From positions 310,001 to 374,000 of the forward strand of contig NZ_JAAGLY010000005.1 in NCBI RefSeq assembly GCF_010548375.1: a stretch of DNA of 64,000 bases, read 5' to 3'. The position numbers and the translations under genes are program-made. Shown piece by piece: positions 1-8,759 of the stretch. The notes under the pieces are model-generated. The model saw only the letters and a program-made list of their open reading frames with translations, was not told the DNA's origin and did not search any database. Source of the stretch: Streptomyces sp. SID13726 (GTDB taxonomy: Bacteria; Actinomycetota; Actinomycetes; Streptomycetales; Streptomycetaceae). The first letter of the stretch is position 1. Every line of letters starts with the position of its first letter.

Positions 1-1187
1 GCGTTCGCCTCACCGGCCGCGTTGTACGGCACCAGCGGCTCGCGGGTCTCCTTGTTCCTGACGAGTTCGAGCGCCCAGAACATGCCGACGCCCCGCACTT
101 CGCCGACGCTGGGGTGGCGGGCGGCCAGCTCCTGGAGCGCGGGCGCCAGGACGGTCGTACCGAGGCGCTTGGCGTTGTCGACGACACCTTCCTCGGCCAT
201 CACGCCGAGGGTGGCGACCGCGGCGGCGCAGGCCAGCGGGTGTCCGGAGTAGGTGAGCCCGCCCGGGTACGGCCGCTTGCCGAAGGTCGCGGCGATCTCC
301 TGCGAGATGGCGACCCCGCCGAGCGGCACGTATCCGCTGTTGACGCCCTTGGCGAAGGTCATGAGGTCGGGCGTGACGCCGGACAGGTCGGCGGCGAACC
401 ACTCACCGGTCCGCCCGAACCCGGCCATGACCTCGTCCAGGACGAAGACGATCCCGTACTTGTCGCAGATCTCCCGGACCCCGGCGAGATAGCCGGGCGG
501 CGGGACCATGATCCCGGCGGTCCCGGGGATGGTCTCCAGGATGATCGCGGCGACGGTGGCCGGGCCCTCGAAGGCGATCGTCGTCTCCAGGTGCTCCAGC
601 GCCCGCGCGGTCTCCTGCTCCTCGGTCTCGGCGTAGAAGCGGGACCGGTACAGGAAGGGCGCCCAGAAGTGCACGACCCCGGCGGAGGCGCTGTCGGAGG
701 CCCAGCGCCGGGGGTCGCCGGTGATGTTCACGGCCTGCTGGGTGCCGCCGTGGTACGAGCGGTAGGCGGAGAGCACCTTGGGGCGTCCGGTGTGCAGCCG
801 GGCCATCCGCACGGCGTGCTCGACGGCGTCGGCGCCGCCGTTGGTGAAGAAGATCTTGTCCAGGTCCCCGGGCGTCCGCTCGGCGATCAGCCGGGCCGCC
901 TCCGACCGGGCCTCGATGGCGAAGGCGGGCGCGAAGGTGGTCATCCTCGCCGCCTGCTCCTGGATCGCGGCGACGACCTTCGGATGCTGGTAGCCGATGT
1001 TGGTGTAGACGAGCCCGCTGGTGAAGTCGAGATAGCGGTTCCCGTCGTAGTCCCAGAAGTACGACCCCTCCGCACCGGCGACGGCGAGCGGGTCGATGAG
1101 CTCCTGCGCGGACCAGGAGTGGAACACATGAGCACGGTCCGCGGCCTTCACGGCGGCGCCGACCTCGGGGTCTGGCTGAGGGGTCAT
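1..1187 (-). CDS. Class III PLP-dependent aminotransferase (C-terminus beyond window)
   Basis: Start is the ATG at 1187; the gene runs off the left edge after about 395 codons, so the C-terminal part is missing. The protein looks like a fold-type I, class III aminotransferase: an early GNRYLDFTSGL segment, the FFTNGGADAVEHAVRMAR PLP-phosphate region, FVLDEVMAGFGRTG with the Asp that contacts the PLP ring nitrogen, and TFAKGVNSGYVPLGG with the Schiff-base Lys. Class III members move amino groups from omega-amino or alpha-amino donors to keto acids. The GGTQQAVNITGDPRRW region recalls taurine/aspartate-type members, but the substrate cannot be named. It is transcribed divergently from the small membrane protein to its right. 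Confidence 0.85.
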   Translation of the reverse strand, partial: MTPQPDPEVGAAVKAADRAHVFHSWSAQELIDPLAVAGAEGSYFWDYDGNRYLDFTSGLVYTNIGYQHPKVVAAIQEQAARMTTFAPAFAIEARSEAARLIAERTPGDLDKIFFTNGGADAVEHAVRMARLHTGRPKVLSAYRSYHGGTQQAVNITGDPRRWASDSASAGVVHFWAPFLYRSRFYAETEEQETARALEHLETTIAFEGPATVAAIILETIPGTAGIMVPPPGYLAGVREICDKYGIVFVLDEVMAGFGRTGEWFAADLSGVTPDLMTFAKGVNSGYVPLGGVAISQEIAATFGKRPYPGGLTYSGHPLACAAAVATLGVMAEEGVVDNAKRLGTTVLAPALQELAARHPSVGEVRGVGMFWALELVRNKETREPLVPYNAAGEAN

Positions 1188-1385
1188 GCGAGCGAGCGTA
1201 AATGTCCGCGATGCGGAAGCGGTATGGGCGTCCTGTCTGTGGACGCGGGCTTTCCACGACAGGTTGTCCAGGGCGCCGGGCCTCGACGGGCGGCGGGCGG
1301 GCGGCGACACTGGTGTTCCGGCGTACACGTGCGCGGTCGCGCGGGCGTGTACGCGTGGCTTCGTGGTCTCGGGGGAGGGCCGGCG

Positions 1386-1730
1386 ATGGAGGAGCCGGAG
1401 GAACACGCGTCCGCCGAGACCGGGTACGGGGAGGTTCACGGCCAGGCGTACGGGGAGGCCCACGGCCAGGCGTACGGCCCTGCGTACGGGCCGGTGTACG
1501 GCCAGGTGTACGGCCACCCCCGGGAGCGCCCCTCGCCCGGTACGTATCTGACGCCCTACCCCTCCGAGCCGGACCCGGCGGCGGGCGGGCGCAGCCGGGT
1601 CGGCACGGCGGCGCTCGTCGTGGTCGCCCTGGTGGTGGCGCTCGGCGCCGGCGGCGCGGTGCATGCCGCTCTCGACGACGACGGAACCGGCGTGGCACCG
1701 ACCGCGCCCCCTGTGTCCGTCACGCCCTGA
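1386..1730 (+). CDS. Small membrane protein with YG-rich repeats
   Basis: 114-residue protein starting at an ATG placed 6 nt after a strong GGGGGAGGG ribosome site (about 1371-1379). The N-terminal half is a low-complexity repeat built from YG units (HGQAYGEA, YGPAYGPVYGQVYG; residues about 13-45). One transmembrane helix follows (TAALVVVALVVALGAGGAV), then a short extracytoplasmic tail. The repeat is also visible in the DNA as recurring gcgtacgg/ggccaggcgtac units between 1438 and 1515. The function is unknown. Gly/Tyr/Pro-rich cytosolic tails before a single helix are common in small actinobacterial membrane proteins. An upstream extension of the reading frame is possible but has no better ribosome site. 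Confidence 0.7.
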   Translation: MEEPEEHASAETGYGEVHGQAYGEAHGQAYGPAYGPVYGQVYGHPRERPSPGTYLTPYPSEPDPAAGGRSRVGTAALVVVALVVALGAGGAVHAALDDDGTGVAPTAPPVSVTP

Positions 1731-1854
1731 ACTCCACTCCCGCGTATGCCGGTTGAACGCCCGGCGAACTTCGTCCCACCGACCCGTCCGGCTCGCTCGC
1801 ACAGCCGTACGGTGGTCGTACGAGCGAACTGCGGGAGTTGCGGGGGCACCCACA

Positions 1855-3417
1855 GTGGAGTGGTTGAGCGCGGAGAACTTCGTGGCGGTCGGCACCGCCG
1901 TCCTCGGCATCGTCGCGTCCGGGGTCATGGTCTGGTACGAGCGCCGGGTGCCGCGCCGGAAGCGCATCGGGTACCGCGTGCAGATGGACAACCCGATCGG
2001 CGACGACGTCCGGCTGGGCCGGGCCAACGTCCGGCTCGGGCTCTTCGACGAGGCACCCGACATGTCGGACGCCACCCTCGTGCTGCTGCGCATCGAGAAC
2101 GACGGCTCGCAGGGCATCGACCGCGACGACTACACGGGCCCCGAACGGCACGGCCTGACCGCGGTGTTCAGCGACCGCACGGTCCGCGGGGTCTCGGTCA
2201 CCCAGCCGATCGACACCGACCACCTGATGGACCACTTCACCCCGGAGCGCGGCTTCGGCTACGAGGCCAACCGGCTGCGCATACCCCGCGTCCCGCTCAA
2301 CCGCGGCGAGCACTACAAGCTGCTCGTGCTGCTGTCCGGCGGGGACGTGGGCCGCCCGATCCGGATGATCGGCGGCATCCGGGACGGCGAGGTGCACCCC
2401 AACCGCAGTGCCACCCCGGACGAGATCCCGCCCGTCTTCAGCCCGGCGGCCCGGATCTTCACCGGGCTGCTCACCCTCTCGGTGCTCGTCCTCGCCACGA
2501 TCGTGGTCGCCCGCGACGACACCCCGCCCCCGCTCGGCTGTGAGACGGGCCGGCTGACGGTGACCGGCTCCACCGCCTTCGCCCCGGTCGTCGAGACCCT
2601 CGCGAAGCAGTACGAGAAGGACTGCGAGGGCGCCGACATCACCGTCGAGGCGCGCGGCAGCGAGGCCGGGGTGTCCGGGCTCGCCGGCACCGGCGCCCGC
2701 TCGGCGAAGGACGCGCGGTCGGTGATCGCCTTCTCGGACGGCCCGATGGGCGACCGGCTGGGCCTGCACGGCGAGAAGGTCGCCCTCTCCGTCTTCACCC
2801 TCGTCGTCAACGACGGCATCGACCTCGGCACCCGCGGTCTGACCCGGGCCGAGGTGGAGCGCCTGTACCGGGGCGAGGTCAGGCGCTGGAGCGACCTGAA
2901 CTCCGGCCGCCCCGCGGGCCTTCCGCGCCTGCCCGACCTGCCCGTCGTGCTGGTCAGCCGGGACGCGTACTCGGGGACCCGGCAGATCTTCCAGGAGCGG
3001 GTGCTGGCGGGCGCCTGGGAGATGACCCCGACGACCTCCCTGGACTGCGACCCCCGGTCGGACAAGGCGGTGGCCGCCGCCGCCCGCGCCCCCGTCACAC
3101 GCTGCGAACTCGCCTCCACGGAAGACGTGCTGGACAAGGTCGCCGCCCAGCCCGGCGCCCTCGGCTACAGCGAACTCACCCTGGCCACCGGCCACAAGGG
3201 CGTACGACGGGTGCCGCTGGACGGCGAGGCGGCCTCGACGGAGAACCTGGACCGCTACCCCTACCGGGGCGTCGAGTACGCCTACACCTACCGCTCCCCG
3301 CAACCCGGTTCCCTCGCCGCCGGTTTCCTCGCCTACCTCGACGAGGGCACCAGCCAGGACGTGATCCGGGAACAGGGGCATCTGCCGTGCGGGCGGTCGG
3401 CGGGGCTCTGCGACTGA
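1855..3417 (+). CDS. Membrane-anchored PstS-like substrate-binding protein
   Basis: 520 residues from the GTG at 1855, chosen because the N-terminal helix follows directly (FVAVGTAVLGIVASGVMVWYE). A cytosolic domain of about 200 residues of unknown type comes next, then a second helix (GLLTLSVLVLATIVVA, near residue 205). The C-terminal domain is periplasmic-binding-like: it begins RLTVTGSTAFAPVVETLAKQYEKDC and has a SGTRQIFQERVL segment and a late GALGYSE motif, as in phosphate-binding PstS-type domains (PBP-like). No ABC permease or ATPase genes are adjacent, so it may sense or present an anion rather than feed a transporter. Cysteines flank the binding domain. Confidence 0.75.
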   Translation: MEWLSAENFVAVGTAVLGIVASGVMVWYERRVPRRKRIGYRVQMDNPIGDDVRLGRANVRLGLFDEAPDMSDATLVLLRIENDGSQGIDRDDYTGPERHGLTAVFSDRTVRGVSVTQPIDTDHLMDHFTPERGFGYEANRLRIPRVPLNRGEHYKLLVLLSGGDVGRPIRMIGGIRDGEVHPNRSATPDEIPPVFSPAARIFTGLLTLSVLVLATIVVARDDTPPPLGCETGRLTVTGSTAFAPVVETLAKQYEKDCEGADITVEARGSEAGVSGLAGTGARSAKDARSVIAFSDGPMGDRLGLHGEKVALSVFTLVVNDGIDLGTRGLTRAEVERLYRGEVRRWSDLNSGRPAGLPRLPDLPVVLVSRDAYSGTRQIFQERVLAGAWEMTPTTSLDCDPRSDKAVAAAARAPVTRCELASTEDVLDKVAAQPGALGYSELTLATGHKGVRRVPLDGEAASTENLDRYPYRGVEYAYTYRSPQPGSLAAGFLAYLDEGTSQDVIREQGHLPCGRSAGLCD

Positions 3418-3494
3418 CCGCAGGGCCTCTTGCCCGACACTGACGTGTCCACGACGATGACGGGAAACCGGTCCCGTCAGCCCCCGGAGGACAC

Positions 3495-4886
3495 ATGCGT
3501 CCCAGCAGGAGAACGGTTCTGACCGCGACGGCGGCGGGAGCGACCGCGCTGGGGGCGCCGGGCACGCCCTCCGCCGCGGCCGGGAACCGCCCGCCCGCGA
3601 CCGCCCAGCCCCCGTCCCGTGAACTCCGGTCCCTCCTGCGGGAGATCGACCCGGCCCGCATCGAGGCCACGGTCCGCCAACTGGTCTCCTTCGGCACCCG
3701 GCACACCCTCTCCGTCCAGGACGACCCGGCCCGCGGGATCGGCGCGGCCCGCGACTGGCTGCTCGCCGAACTGCGCGGGTACGCCGCCGGCTCCGGGGGC
3801 CGGATGACCGCCGAACTCCAGTCGTACGTCCAGGAACCGGCCGCCCGCATCCCCACGCCCACGAGGATCACCAACGTCCTGGCGACCCTGCGCGGTGCGG
3901 TCACCCCCGAGCGCGTGTACGTCGTCTCCGGGCACTACGACTCCCGCGTCACCGACGTCATGGACGCGACCTCCGATGCGCCGGGCGCCGACGACGACGC
4001 GTCCGGGGTGGCCGTGGTCCTGGAGCTGGCGCGGGTGCTGGCCAGGCGCCGGCCGGCGTCGACGATCGTGTTCGCGGCGGTGGCGGGGGAGGAGCAGGGC
4101 CTGTACGGATCGGCTTATCTGGCCCAGCAGTTGAAGGCGGCCGGGACCGACGTCCAGGGCATGTTCACCAACGACATCGTCGGCAGCGCGACGGCGGACG
4201 ACGGCACGAGGGACCCGTACACGATCCGGCTGTTCGCGGAGGGCGTGCCGTCCTCGGAGACCCCCGAACAGGCGGCGGTCCGGCGCTCGGTGGGCGGCGA
4301 GAACGACTCGGCGACCCGCCAACTGGCCCGCTTCGTCAGGGATGTTGCGGACAACGACGCCACCGGCATGCGGGTCCGGGTGATCTACCGCCGGGACCGC
4401 TATCTCCGGGGCGGCGACCACATCCCCTTCCTCGAACGCGCCTACCCGGCCGCCCGCTTCACCGAGCCCGCCGAGGACTTCGCCCACCAGCACCAGGACG
4501 TCCGCGTGGACGGCACCGGCAAGCAGTACGGCGACCTCCCGGAGTTCTGCGACTTCCCCTTCACGGCGAGGGTGGCCCGCGTGAACGCCGCCGCCCTCTG
4601 GACCCTCGCCCAGGCCCCCGGCACCCCGCGCACCGTGCGGATCGTCACCTCCGCCCTCACCAACTCCACCCGCCTGACGTGGACGCGGGGCACGGAACCC
4701 GACCTGGCCGGCTACGAGGTCGTATGGCGGGAGACGACGGCGCCGGAGTGGACCCATGTGATCGACGCGGGCGAGGTGACCGACTTCGAGGTGGACCTGT
4801 CCAAGGACAACGTGTTCTTCGGGGTGCGGGCGGTGAACCGGGCCGGGCTGAGAAGCCCGGTCGCCTTTCCGGCTCCGCAGGCCTAG
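3495..4886 (+). CDS. Tat-exported M28 family zinc peptidase with C-terminal Fn3-like domain
   Basis: 463 residues, with a twin-arginine signal (MRPSRRTVLTATAAGA...PSAAA) and an AGG-containing ribosome site 6 nt upstream of the ATG. The catalytic domain shows M28 zinc-peptidase motifs: SGHYDSR (His147 ligand), GADDDASG (bridging Asp near 167), AVAGEEQGLYGS (Glu199 base and Glu200 ligand), and a late HQHQD ligand region. Residues from about 375 to the end look like a fibronectin type III domain (TSALTNSTRLTW, YEVVWRE, FFGVRAVN). The likely role is a secreted aminopeptidase acting outside the cell. The stop codon TAG lies at the edge of a GGTCA triplet repeat shared with the convergent response regulator gene. 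Confidence 0.88.
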   Translation: MRPSRRTVLTATAAGATALGAPGTPSAAAGNRPPATAQPPSRELRSLLREIDPARIEATVRQLVSFGTRHTLSVQDDPARGIGAARDWLLAELRGYAAGSGGRMTAELQSYVQEPAARIPTPTRITNVLATLRGAVTPERVYVVSGHYDSRVTDVMDATSDAPGADDDASGVAVVLELARVLARRRPASTIVFAAVAGEEQGLYGSAYLAQQLKAAGTDVQGMFTNDIVGSATADDGTRDPYTIRLFAEGVPSSETPEQAAVRRSVGGENDSATRQLARFVRDVADNDATGMRVRVIYRRDRYLRGGDHIPFLERAYPAARFTEPAEDFAHQHQDVRVDGTGKQYGDLPEFCDFPFTARVARVNAAALWTLAQAPGTPRTVRIVTSALTNSTRLTWTRGTEPDLAGYEVVWRETTAPEWTHVIDAGEVTDFEVDLSKDNVFFGVRAVNRAGLRSPVAFPAPQA

Positions 4887-4900
4887 GTCAGGTCAGGTCA
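4886..4900. repeat. GGTCA x3 pentamer repeat at convergent gene ends
   Basis: Three perfect tandem copies of GGTCA. The first shares its G with the TAG stop of the M28 peptidase, and the second contains the TGA stop (read on the minus strand) of the response regulator. The two genes are separated by only 6 nt. Confidence 0.85.
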
Positions 4901-5558
4901 GGCCGGCCGCGATGGCGCGGCGTACGGCGTCGGCCCGGTCCCGGATGTCGGCCTTGGCGAAGAGGTTGTTGATGTGCGTCTTGACGGTCGCCTCGCTCAC
5001 GAAGAGCTTCTCGGCGATCGCGCGGTTGGGCAGGCCCTGGCCGATCAGGGCGAGCACTTCGCGTTCGCGGGGCGTGAGATGCGCGGGCAGCTGCTGTCCG
5101 GGTGCCGTCGGCTTCGCGCGGACGGTGGCCAGCAGCCGGTCCTGGACCTCGCGGTCGAGGACGGACTGGCCCGCCGCGGCGGCGCGGATCGCGCGGACGA
5201 TGTCCTGGCGTCCGGCGTTCTTCGTCAGATAGCCGCGGGCGCCCGCGCCGAGGGCGGCCAGGATCGAGTCGTCGTCGGCGAACGTGGTGAGCACCACGAC
5301 GGCCACCTCGGGGTGTTCGCCGCTCAGCCTGCGGGTGGTCTCGATCCCGTCGAGCACGGGCATCCGCAGGTCCATCAGCACCACGTCCACCGGACCGGCG
5401 GCGACCGCGGCCAGCACGGCGTTGCCGTCCGCCGCCGCCGCGACGACGTCGATGTCCTCGGTCATGCCCAGCACCGCGGCGAGCGGTTCGCGGATGGTGG
5501 CCTGGTCGTCGGCGACGATCACGCGCAACGGCCGGGAGTTCTCGGTGGGTTCACTCAT
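4893..5558 (-). CDS. NarL/LuxR-type response regulator
   Basis: 221 residues. The receiver domain has the acidic pair ADD near residues 17-18, phospho-acceptor Asp63 in DVVLMDLRMPVLDG, a Thr in VLTTF and Lys in YLTKNAG. The C-terminal GerE-type helix-turn-helix is LTPREREVLALIGQGLPNRA followed by SEATVKTHINNLFAK. Its ATG overlaps the histidine kinase stop by 4 bp, so the two are co-translated. It should be phosphorylated by that kinase and bind DNA as a dimer. The targets are unknown; the third operon member, a membrane protein, is a candidate input component. Confidence 0.92.
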   Translation of the reverse strand: MSEPTENSRPLRVIVADDQATIREPLAAVLGMTEDIDVVAAAADGNAVLAAVAAGPVDVVLMDLRMPVLDGIETTRRLSGEHPEVAVVVLTTFADDDSILAALGAGARGYLTKNAGRQDIVRAIRAAAAGQSVLDREVQDRLLATVRAKPTAPGQQLPAHLTPREREVLALIGQGLPNRAIAEKLFVSEATVKTHINNLFAKADIRDRADAVRRAIAAGLT

Positions 5559-6766
5559 CGCGGGATCACTGCCTTCACTCGCCAGCCGCCTTGGTCCGGT
5601 CCCTCGGTGACCGGTCCCGTGGTGAGGGTGCCGCCCAGCAGGGCGACGCGTTCGCGCATGCCGATCAGTCCCATTCCGCTGCCGACCCCCGCGGTCACCG
5701 TACGGGTGGCGGGCCGGTTCCGGACCGTCAGCGCCGTAGAAGAGGCCTCGAAGGCCAGCTCCACCCGCACCTCACCGCCCGGGGCGTGCCGCGCGGCGTT
5801 GGTCAGGGACTCCTGGGCGATCCGCAGCAGGTTCTGGGTCACCTGGGCCGGTGTCTCCACGGGGGTGCCGTGGACGGTCAGGGTGTCGCGGTGGCCGGAC
5901 GAGTCGAGCATCGCGGTGAGGGTCTCCACCAAGGGCAGCGAGTCCTCACGGAGCGCGTGGACGGTCCACTGGGCCTGCTTCAGGCTCTCCTTGACGAGGC
6001 TGTGGGCCTTGTCGTTGGCCGCCCTGACCTTCTCCAGGTCGCCGGTGTCGAGCAGCGCGTCGGCCAGTTCCAGCTGCATGTTGATCCCGGCCAGCGAGTG
6101 CGCCAGGACGTCGTGCACGTCCCGGGCGATCCGGCCGCGTTCGGTCAGTACGGCGGCCTGCGCCTCGGCCCGGGCGGCGCGCTCCGCGCTCTCGGCCGCC
6201 GACAGCGCGGCGTCCACGGCCTGGTGCTGGGCGCGGTTGAGGATCCCGATCAGGACCGGTGCGCCGGTGGTGAGACCGACGGCCCAGGGCAGCAGCTGGT
6301 GACCGGGTCCGATCTCGAAGTACAGGACGCCGCCGCAGAGCAGGCTGCACGCCAGAGCCAGGACGACGGCCTGTCCGGCCGGCAGCCGGTATCCGATGTG
6401 GCCCGAGAGGAAGAAGGCGAAGAGGTAGGCCGTGCCACCGTGGGCGGCGCCGATCAGCGCGGCCGCCGCGAGGACGCCCAGCGACAGCCAGACGACGGCG
6501 ACCCGGGGCGGGACCTTCTCCGGGGGCAGGCCGCGGGCCAGCAGCGCCGCGCAGTTCAGTACGAACAGGACCGCGACCACCAGCCCCTGCCCGCTGACGC
6601 CCATCGGCCGGATCGTCAGGGCCCCGCTGACGATGACCGCCGCGGTCAGGGCCCACTGCGCCCGGGGGTCCCGGCCCGGGATCGGCCGGGGTGCGGCCGA
6701 CGGGGGCGGGACCTGTCCGGGGGAGGAGGCGGTCTCGGCGGGAGGCACGGCCAGACCATAGCTCAC
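5555..6766 (-). CDS. Membrane histidine kinase (HisKA_3 family)
   Basis: 403 residues. There are several transmembrane segments (about residues 38-175; e.g. GLVVAVLFVLNCAALLA, VWLSLGVLAAAALIGAA, AVVLALACSLLCGGVLYF), then a dimerisation/phospho-acceptor helix with His218 in GRIARDVHDVLAHSLAG, and a C-terminal HATPase_c domain with ESLTNAARHA (N box) and GVGSGMGLIGMRERVALLGG (G boxes). The architecture matches NarL-type kinases with a multi-helix membrane sensor. It is the middle gene of a three-gene operon, with 4-bp overlaps on both sides. The stimulus is unknown. Confidence 0.92.
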   Translation of the reverse strand: MSYGLAVPPAETASSPGQVPPPSAAPRPIPGRDPRAQWALTAAVIVSGALTIRPMGVSGQGLVVAVLFVLNCAALLARGLPPEKVPPRVAVVWLSLGVLAAAALIGAAHGGTAYLFAFFLSGHIGYRLPAGQAVVLALACSLLCGGVLYFEIGPGHQLLPWAVGLTTGAPVLIGILNRAQHQAVDAALSAAESAERAARAEAQAAVLTERGRIARDVHDVLAHSLAGINMQLELADALLDTGDLEKVRAANDKAHSLVKESLKQAQWTVHALREDSLPLVETLTAMLDSSGHRDTLTVHGTPVETPAQVTQNLLRIAQESLTNAARHAPGGEVRVELAFEASSTALTVRNRPATRTVTAGVGSGMGLIGMRERVALLGGTLTTGPVTEGPDQGGWRVKAVIPR

Positions 6767-7296
6767 GGCCGGACCGCGACAGGGGTCGAGGCGGGGGCGG
6801 GCTCACCGGCGGTCAGCATCCGGCCGCGGACGAGGATCGTGGCCAGCCGGGTGACGACCTCGGTGAGCGCCATCAGGACGAAGGCCGCCACCCATGCCTG
6901 GTCGCTGGTGATGTGGTGGGCGATGCTGAACCGGGCGACGTCGTCGGCACCGCCGCCGTGCTCGGTCCACAGCTGGAAGCCCATCCGGGCGCCCATGCCG
7001 AGCACCCACAGGATCGCGGAGACCGCGCCCGCCTTGATCAGGACGTGCTCGCCCACCGCCCGGACCCGGGTGTAGACGCCGCCGGCGATGCCGAGCGCGG
7101 CGCCCACGGCCACGAGCGCTCCGATCAGTATCAGGTCGTTGCCCCCGGTGGGAACGGAGTCCAGGTAGGTGTGGGCCACGAAGGCCACGATCCCCAGCGG
7201 GATCAGGAAGGTCTTGAGGTCCAGCCGGTCTTCCCGCAGCTGCCGGAAGACGACGAGGAGGAGGGCGATGTCGGTGATCCACTCGGTCGTTGTCAT
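6763..7296 (-). CDS. Four-helix membrane protein in two-component operon
   Basis: 177 residues from the ATG at 7296 (a longer upstream frame has no convincing start). It has about four hydrophobic helices: WITDIALLLVVFRQL, FLIPLGIVAFVAHTYL, LILIGALVAVGAALGIAGG and a later AGAVSAILWVLGMGARMG/WVAAFVLMALTEVV pair. The stop overlaps the kinase ATG by 4 bp. Small multi-helix proteins encoded just before NarL-type kinases in Streptomyces may modulate the kinase, but this is inference. No catalytic motif is visible. It resembles DUF1453/CcdC-like membrane proteins only loosely. Confidence 0.75.
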   Translation of the reverse strand: MTTTEWITDIALLLVVFRQLREDRLDLKTFLIPLGIVAFVAHTYLDSVPTGGNDLILIGALVAVGAALGIAGGVYTRVRAVGEHVLIKAGAVSAILWVLGMGARMGFQLWTEHGGGADDVARFSIAHHITSDQAWVAAFVLMALTEVVTRLATILVRGRMLTAGEPAPASTPVAVRP

Positions 7297-7379
7297 GCCC
7301 CCAAGCCTGCTGTCGCGAGGCCCGCGACGCCTGGACCCATGGGTGGAACCCCGGGTGGAGAAACACGGCCGGCCGTGGC

Positions 7380-8105
7380 TCAGCGGGGCTCGGGCGGCCG
7401 TTGCCTGGGCATGTTCGGGCGGGCCGGCGGTCCCGGCGGCAGGGGGAAGCGGCCCTGCGCGCCACCGGAATCCTGACGGCCGCCCGACGTCACCGCGCCC
7501 TGGATCCCCATCGGCGCCGAGCCGTTGCGGAACTCCACGATCCAGTCGGCCGTCTCCACCCGGACCAGCTCCGTCACGTCCTCGGAGAACCGGCGCAGCA
7601 CCCCGAGACACCGCTCGGTGGCCTCCGCGGCCGTGCCCTCCGTGGGGCCCAGCACCTCACGGACGCCCTCCGACGCCCAGTCGAACTGGAGTACCTGAAG
7701 CCGCCGTTGCACCGCCTGTGCCGTCGCCACGTCCCTTATCCACCCGGACGTCACCCCGAAGTACCGGTCGACGGCCACGCAGGCCACCGCGAGCAGCAGG
7801 GCGAGGTAACCCCAGGGCGCGATCCCGGCCCCGGCCACCCCCGTCACGCCCAGCAGCGGCAGCGTCGCCCCGGCCACCGCCCCGACCGCGGCCCCGCCCC
7901 GCAGGGCCCGTGCGCCGCGGCGCTTCCACACCCGGTCGGCGAGATACCAGGACGCCGTCTCCAGCGCCCCGTGCTCCACCCACCGGTACAGCTCGTTCAG
8001 CCGTACGGCGGGCTCGGCCCAGTCGCCGAGCGGAAACGTCCGCCCGGCCAGATCGGCCCGCCCGTCCTGCGGCGGGCCCTCGGGCTGCATCTCCGGCTGA
8101 CCCAC
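7380..8105 (-). CDS. SLATT-domain two-helix membrane protein
   Basis: 241 residues. The N-terminal segment RLNELYRWVEHGALETASWYLADRVWKRRGARALR leads into two transmembrane helices (GGAAVGAVAGATLPLLGVTGVAGAG and PWGYLALLLAVACVAVDRYFGV), then a helical cytosolic region and a Pro-rich C-terminus. This is the layout of SLATT domains (SMODS/SLOG-associating 2TM). SLATT proteins are pore-forming effectors in some nucleotide-signalling defence systems. Here no nucleotidyltransferase or SLOG gene lies beside it, and the gene sits next to the housekeeping ybaB-recR pair, so a defence role is not supported by context. Confidence 0.7.
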   Translation of the reverse strand: MGQPEMQPEGPPQDGRADLAGRTFPLGDWAEPAVRLNELYRWVEHGALETASWYLADRVWKRRGARALRGGAAVGAVAGATLPLLGVTGVAGAGIAPWGYLALLLAVACVAVDRYFGVTSGWIRDVATAQAVQRRLQVLQFDWASEGVREVLGPTEGTAAEATERCLGVLRRFSEDVTELVRVETADWIVEFRNGSAPMGIQGAVTSGGRQDSGGAQGRFPLPPGPPARPNMPRQRPPEPR

Positions 8106-8357
8106 CCGGCGCTCCCTACTGATCGGTCACCCTGCGTGACGCCTGATGCTGATGTGCCGGACCCTTCCTACCGCCCAATGGGTGGCGAAGGGGGTGCTTT
8201 GGTCGCTTTTCCGCTCGGAAGAGGGCCTTGATCAGGTATAGGACTCCACGTCGACTCACTCGAAAGAGTGCTGGGGCGACGCCCGTCCCGACCACGTAGG
8301 CTCGTGCCAGGGCGGAAGAACCTCGCCCGCACAGCCGTACCGACACAGGAGCTGATC

Positions 8358-8699
8358 GTGATCCCCGGTGGTGGCCAGCCCAATATGCAGCAGCTGCTCC
8401 AGCAGGCCCAGAAGATGCAGCAGGACCTGGCGAACGCCCAGGAGGAACTCGCCAGGACCGAGGTCGACGGCCAGGCCGGCGGCGGCCTCGTGAAGGCCAC
8501 CGTCACCGGCTCCGGCGAGCTGCGCGCGCTGACGATCGACCCGAAGGCGGTGGACCCCGAGGACACCGAGACCCTCGCGGACCTGGTCGTGGCGGCCGTA
8601 CAGGCGGCGAACGAGAACGCGCAGGCGCTCCAGCAGCAGAAGCTCGGTCCGCTCGCGCAGGGTCTCGGCGGCGGCGGTATCCCCGGGCTGCCTTTCTAA
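8358..8699 (+). CDS. ybaB: YbaB/EbfC nucleoid-associated protein
   Basis: 113 residues from the GTG at 8358, with CAGGAG 7 nt upstream; earlier in-frame starts lack a ribosome site. The sequence has the family pattern: a Gln-rich helix (MQQLLQQAQKMQQDLANAQEELA), the VKATVTGSGELRALTIDP strand region, and a C-terminal helix (LVVAAVQAANENAQAL) with a Gly-rich tail. It is a small dimeric DNA-binding protein, encoded as usual directly upstream of recR (about 60 bp away). Confidence 0.93.
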   Translation: MIPGGGQPNMQQLLQQAQKMQQDLANAQEELARTEVDGQAGGGLVKATVTGSGELRALTIDPKAVDPEDTETLADLVVAAVQAANENAQALQQQKLGPLAQGLGGGGIPGLPF

Positions 8700-8759
8700 G
8701 ACCGCCCCCGGCCAACTAGCGTACGTAGCGCAAGGAACCCCAGGAAGGACGGCAGTCCG

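Noticed and set aside
114..1730. Long open frame of 538 residues over the aminotransferase
   Set aside because: It is antisense to a real aminotransferase gene; only its last 114 codons, from 1386, have a ribosome site and a membrane helix.
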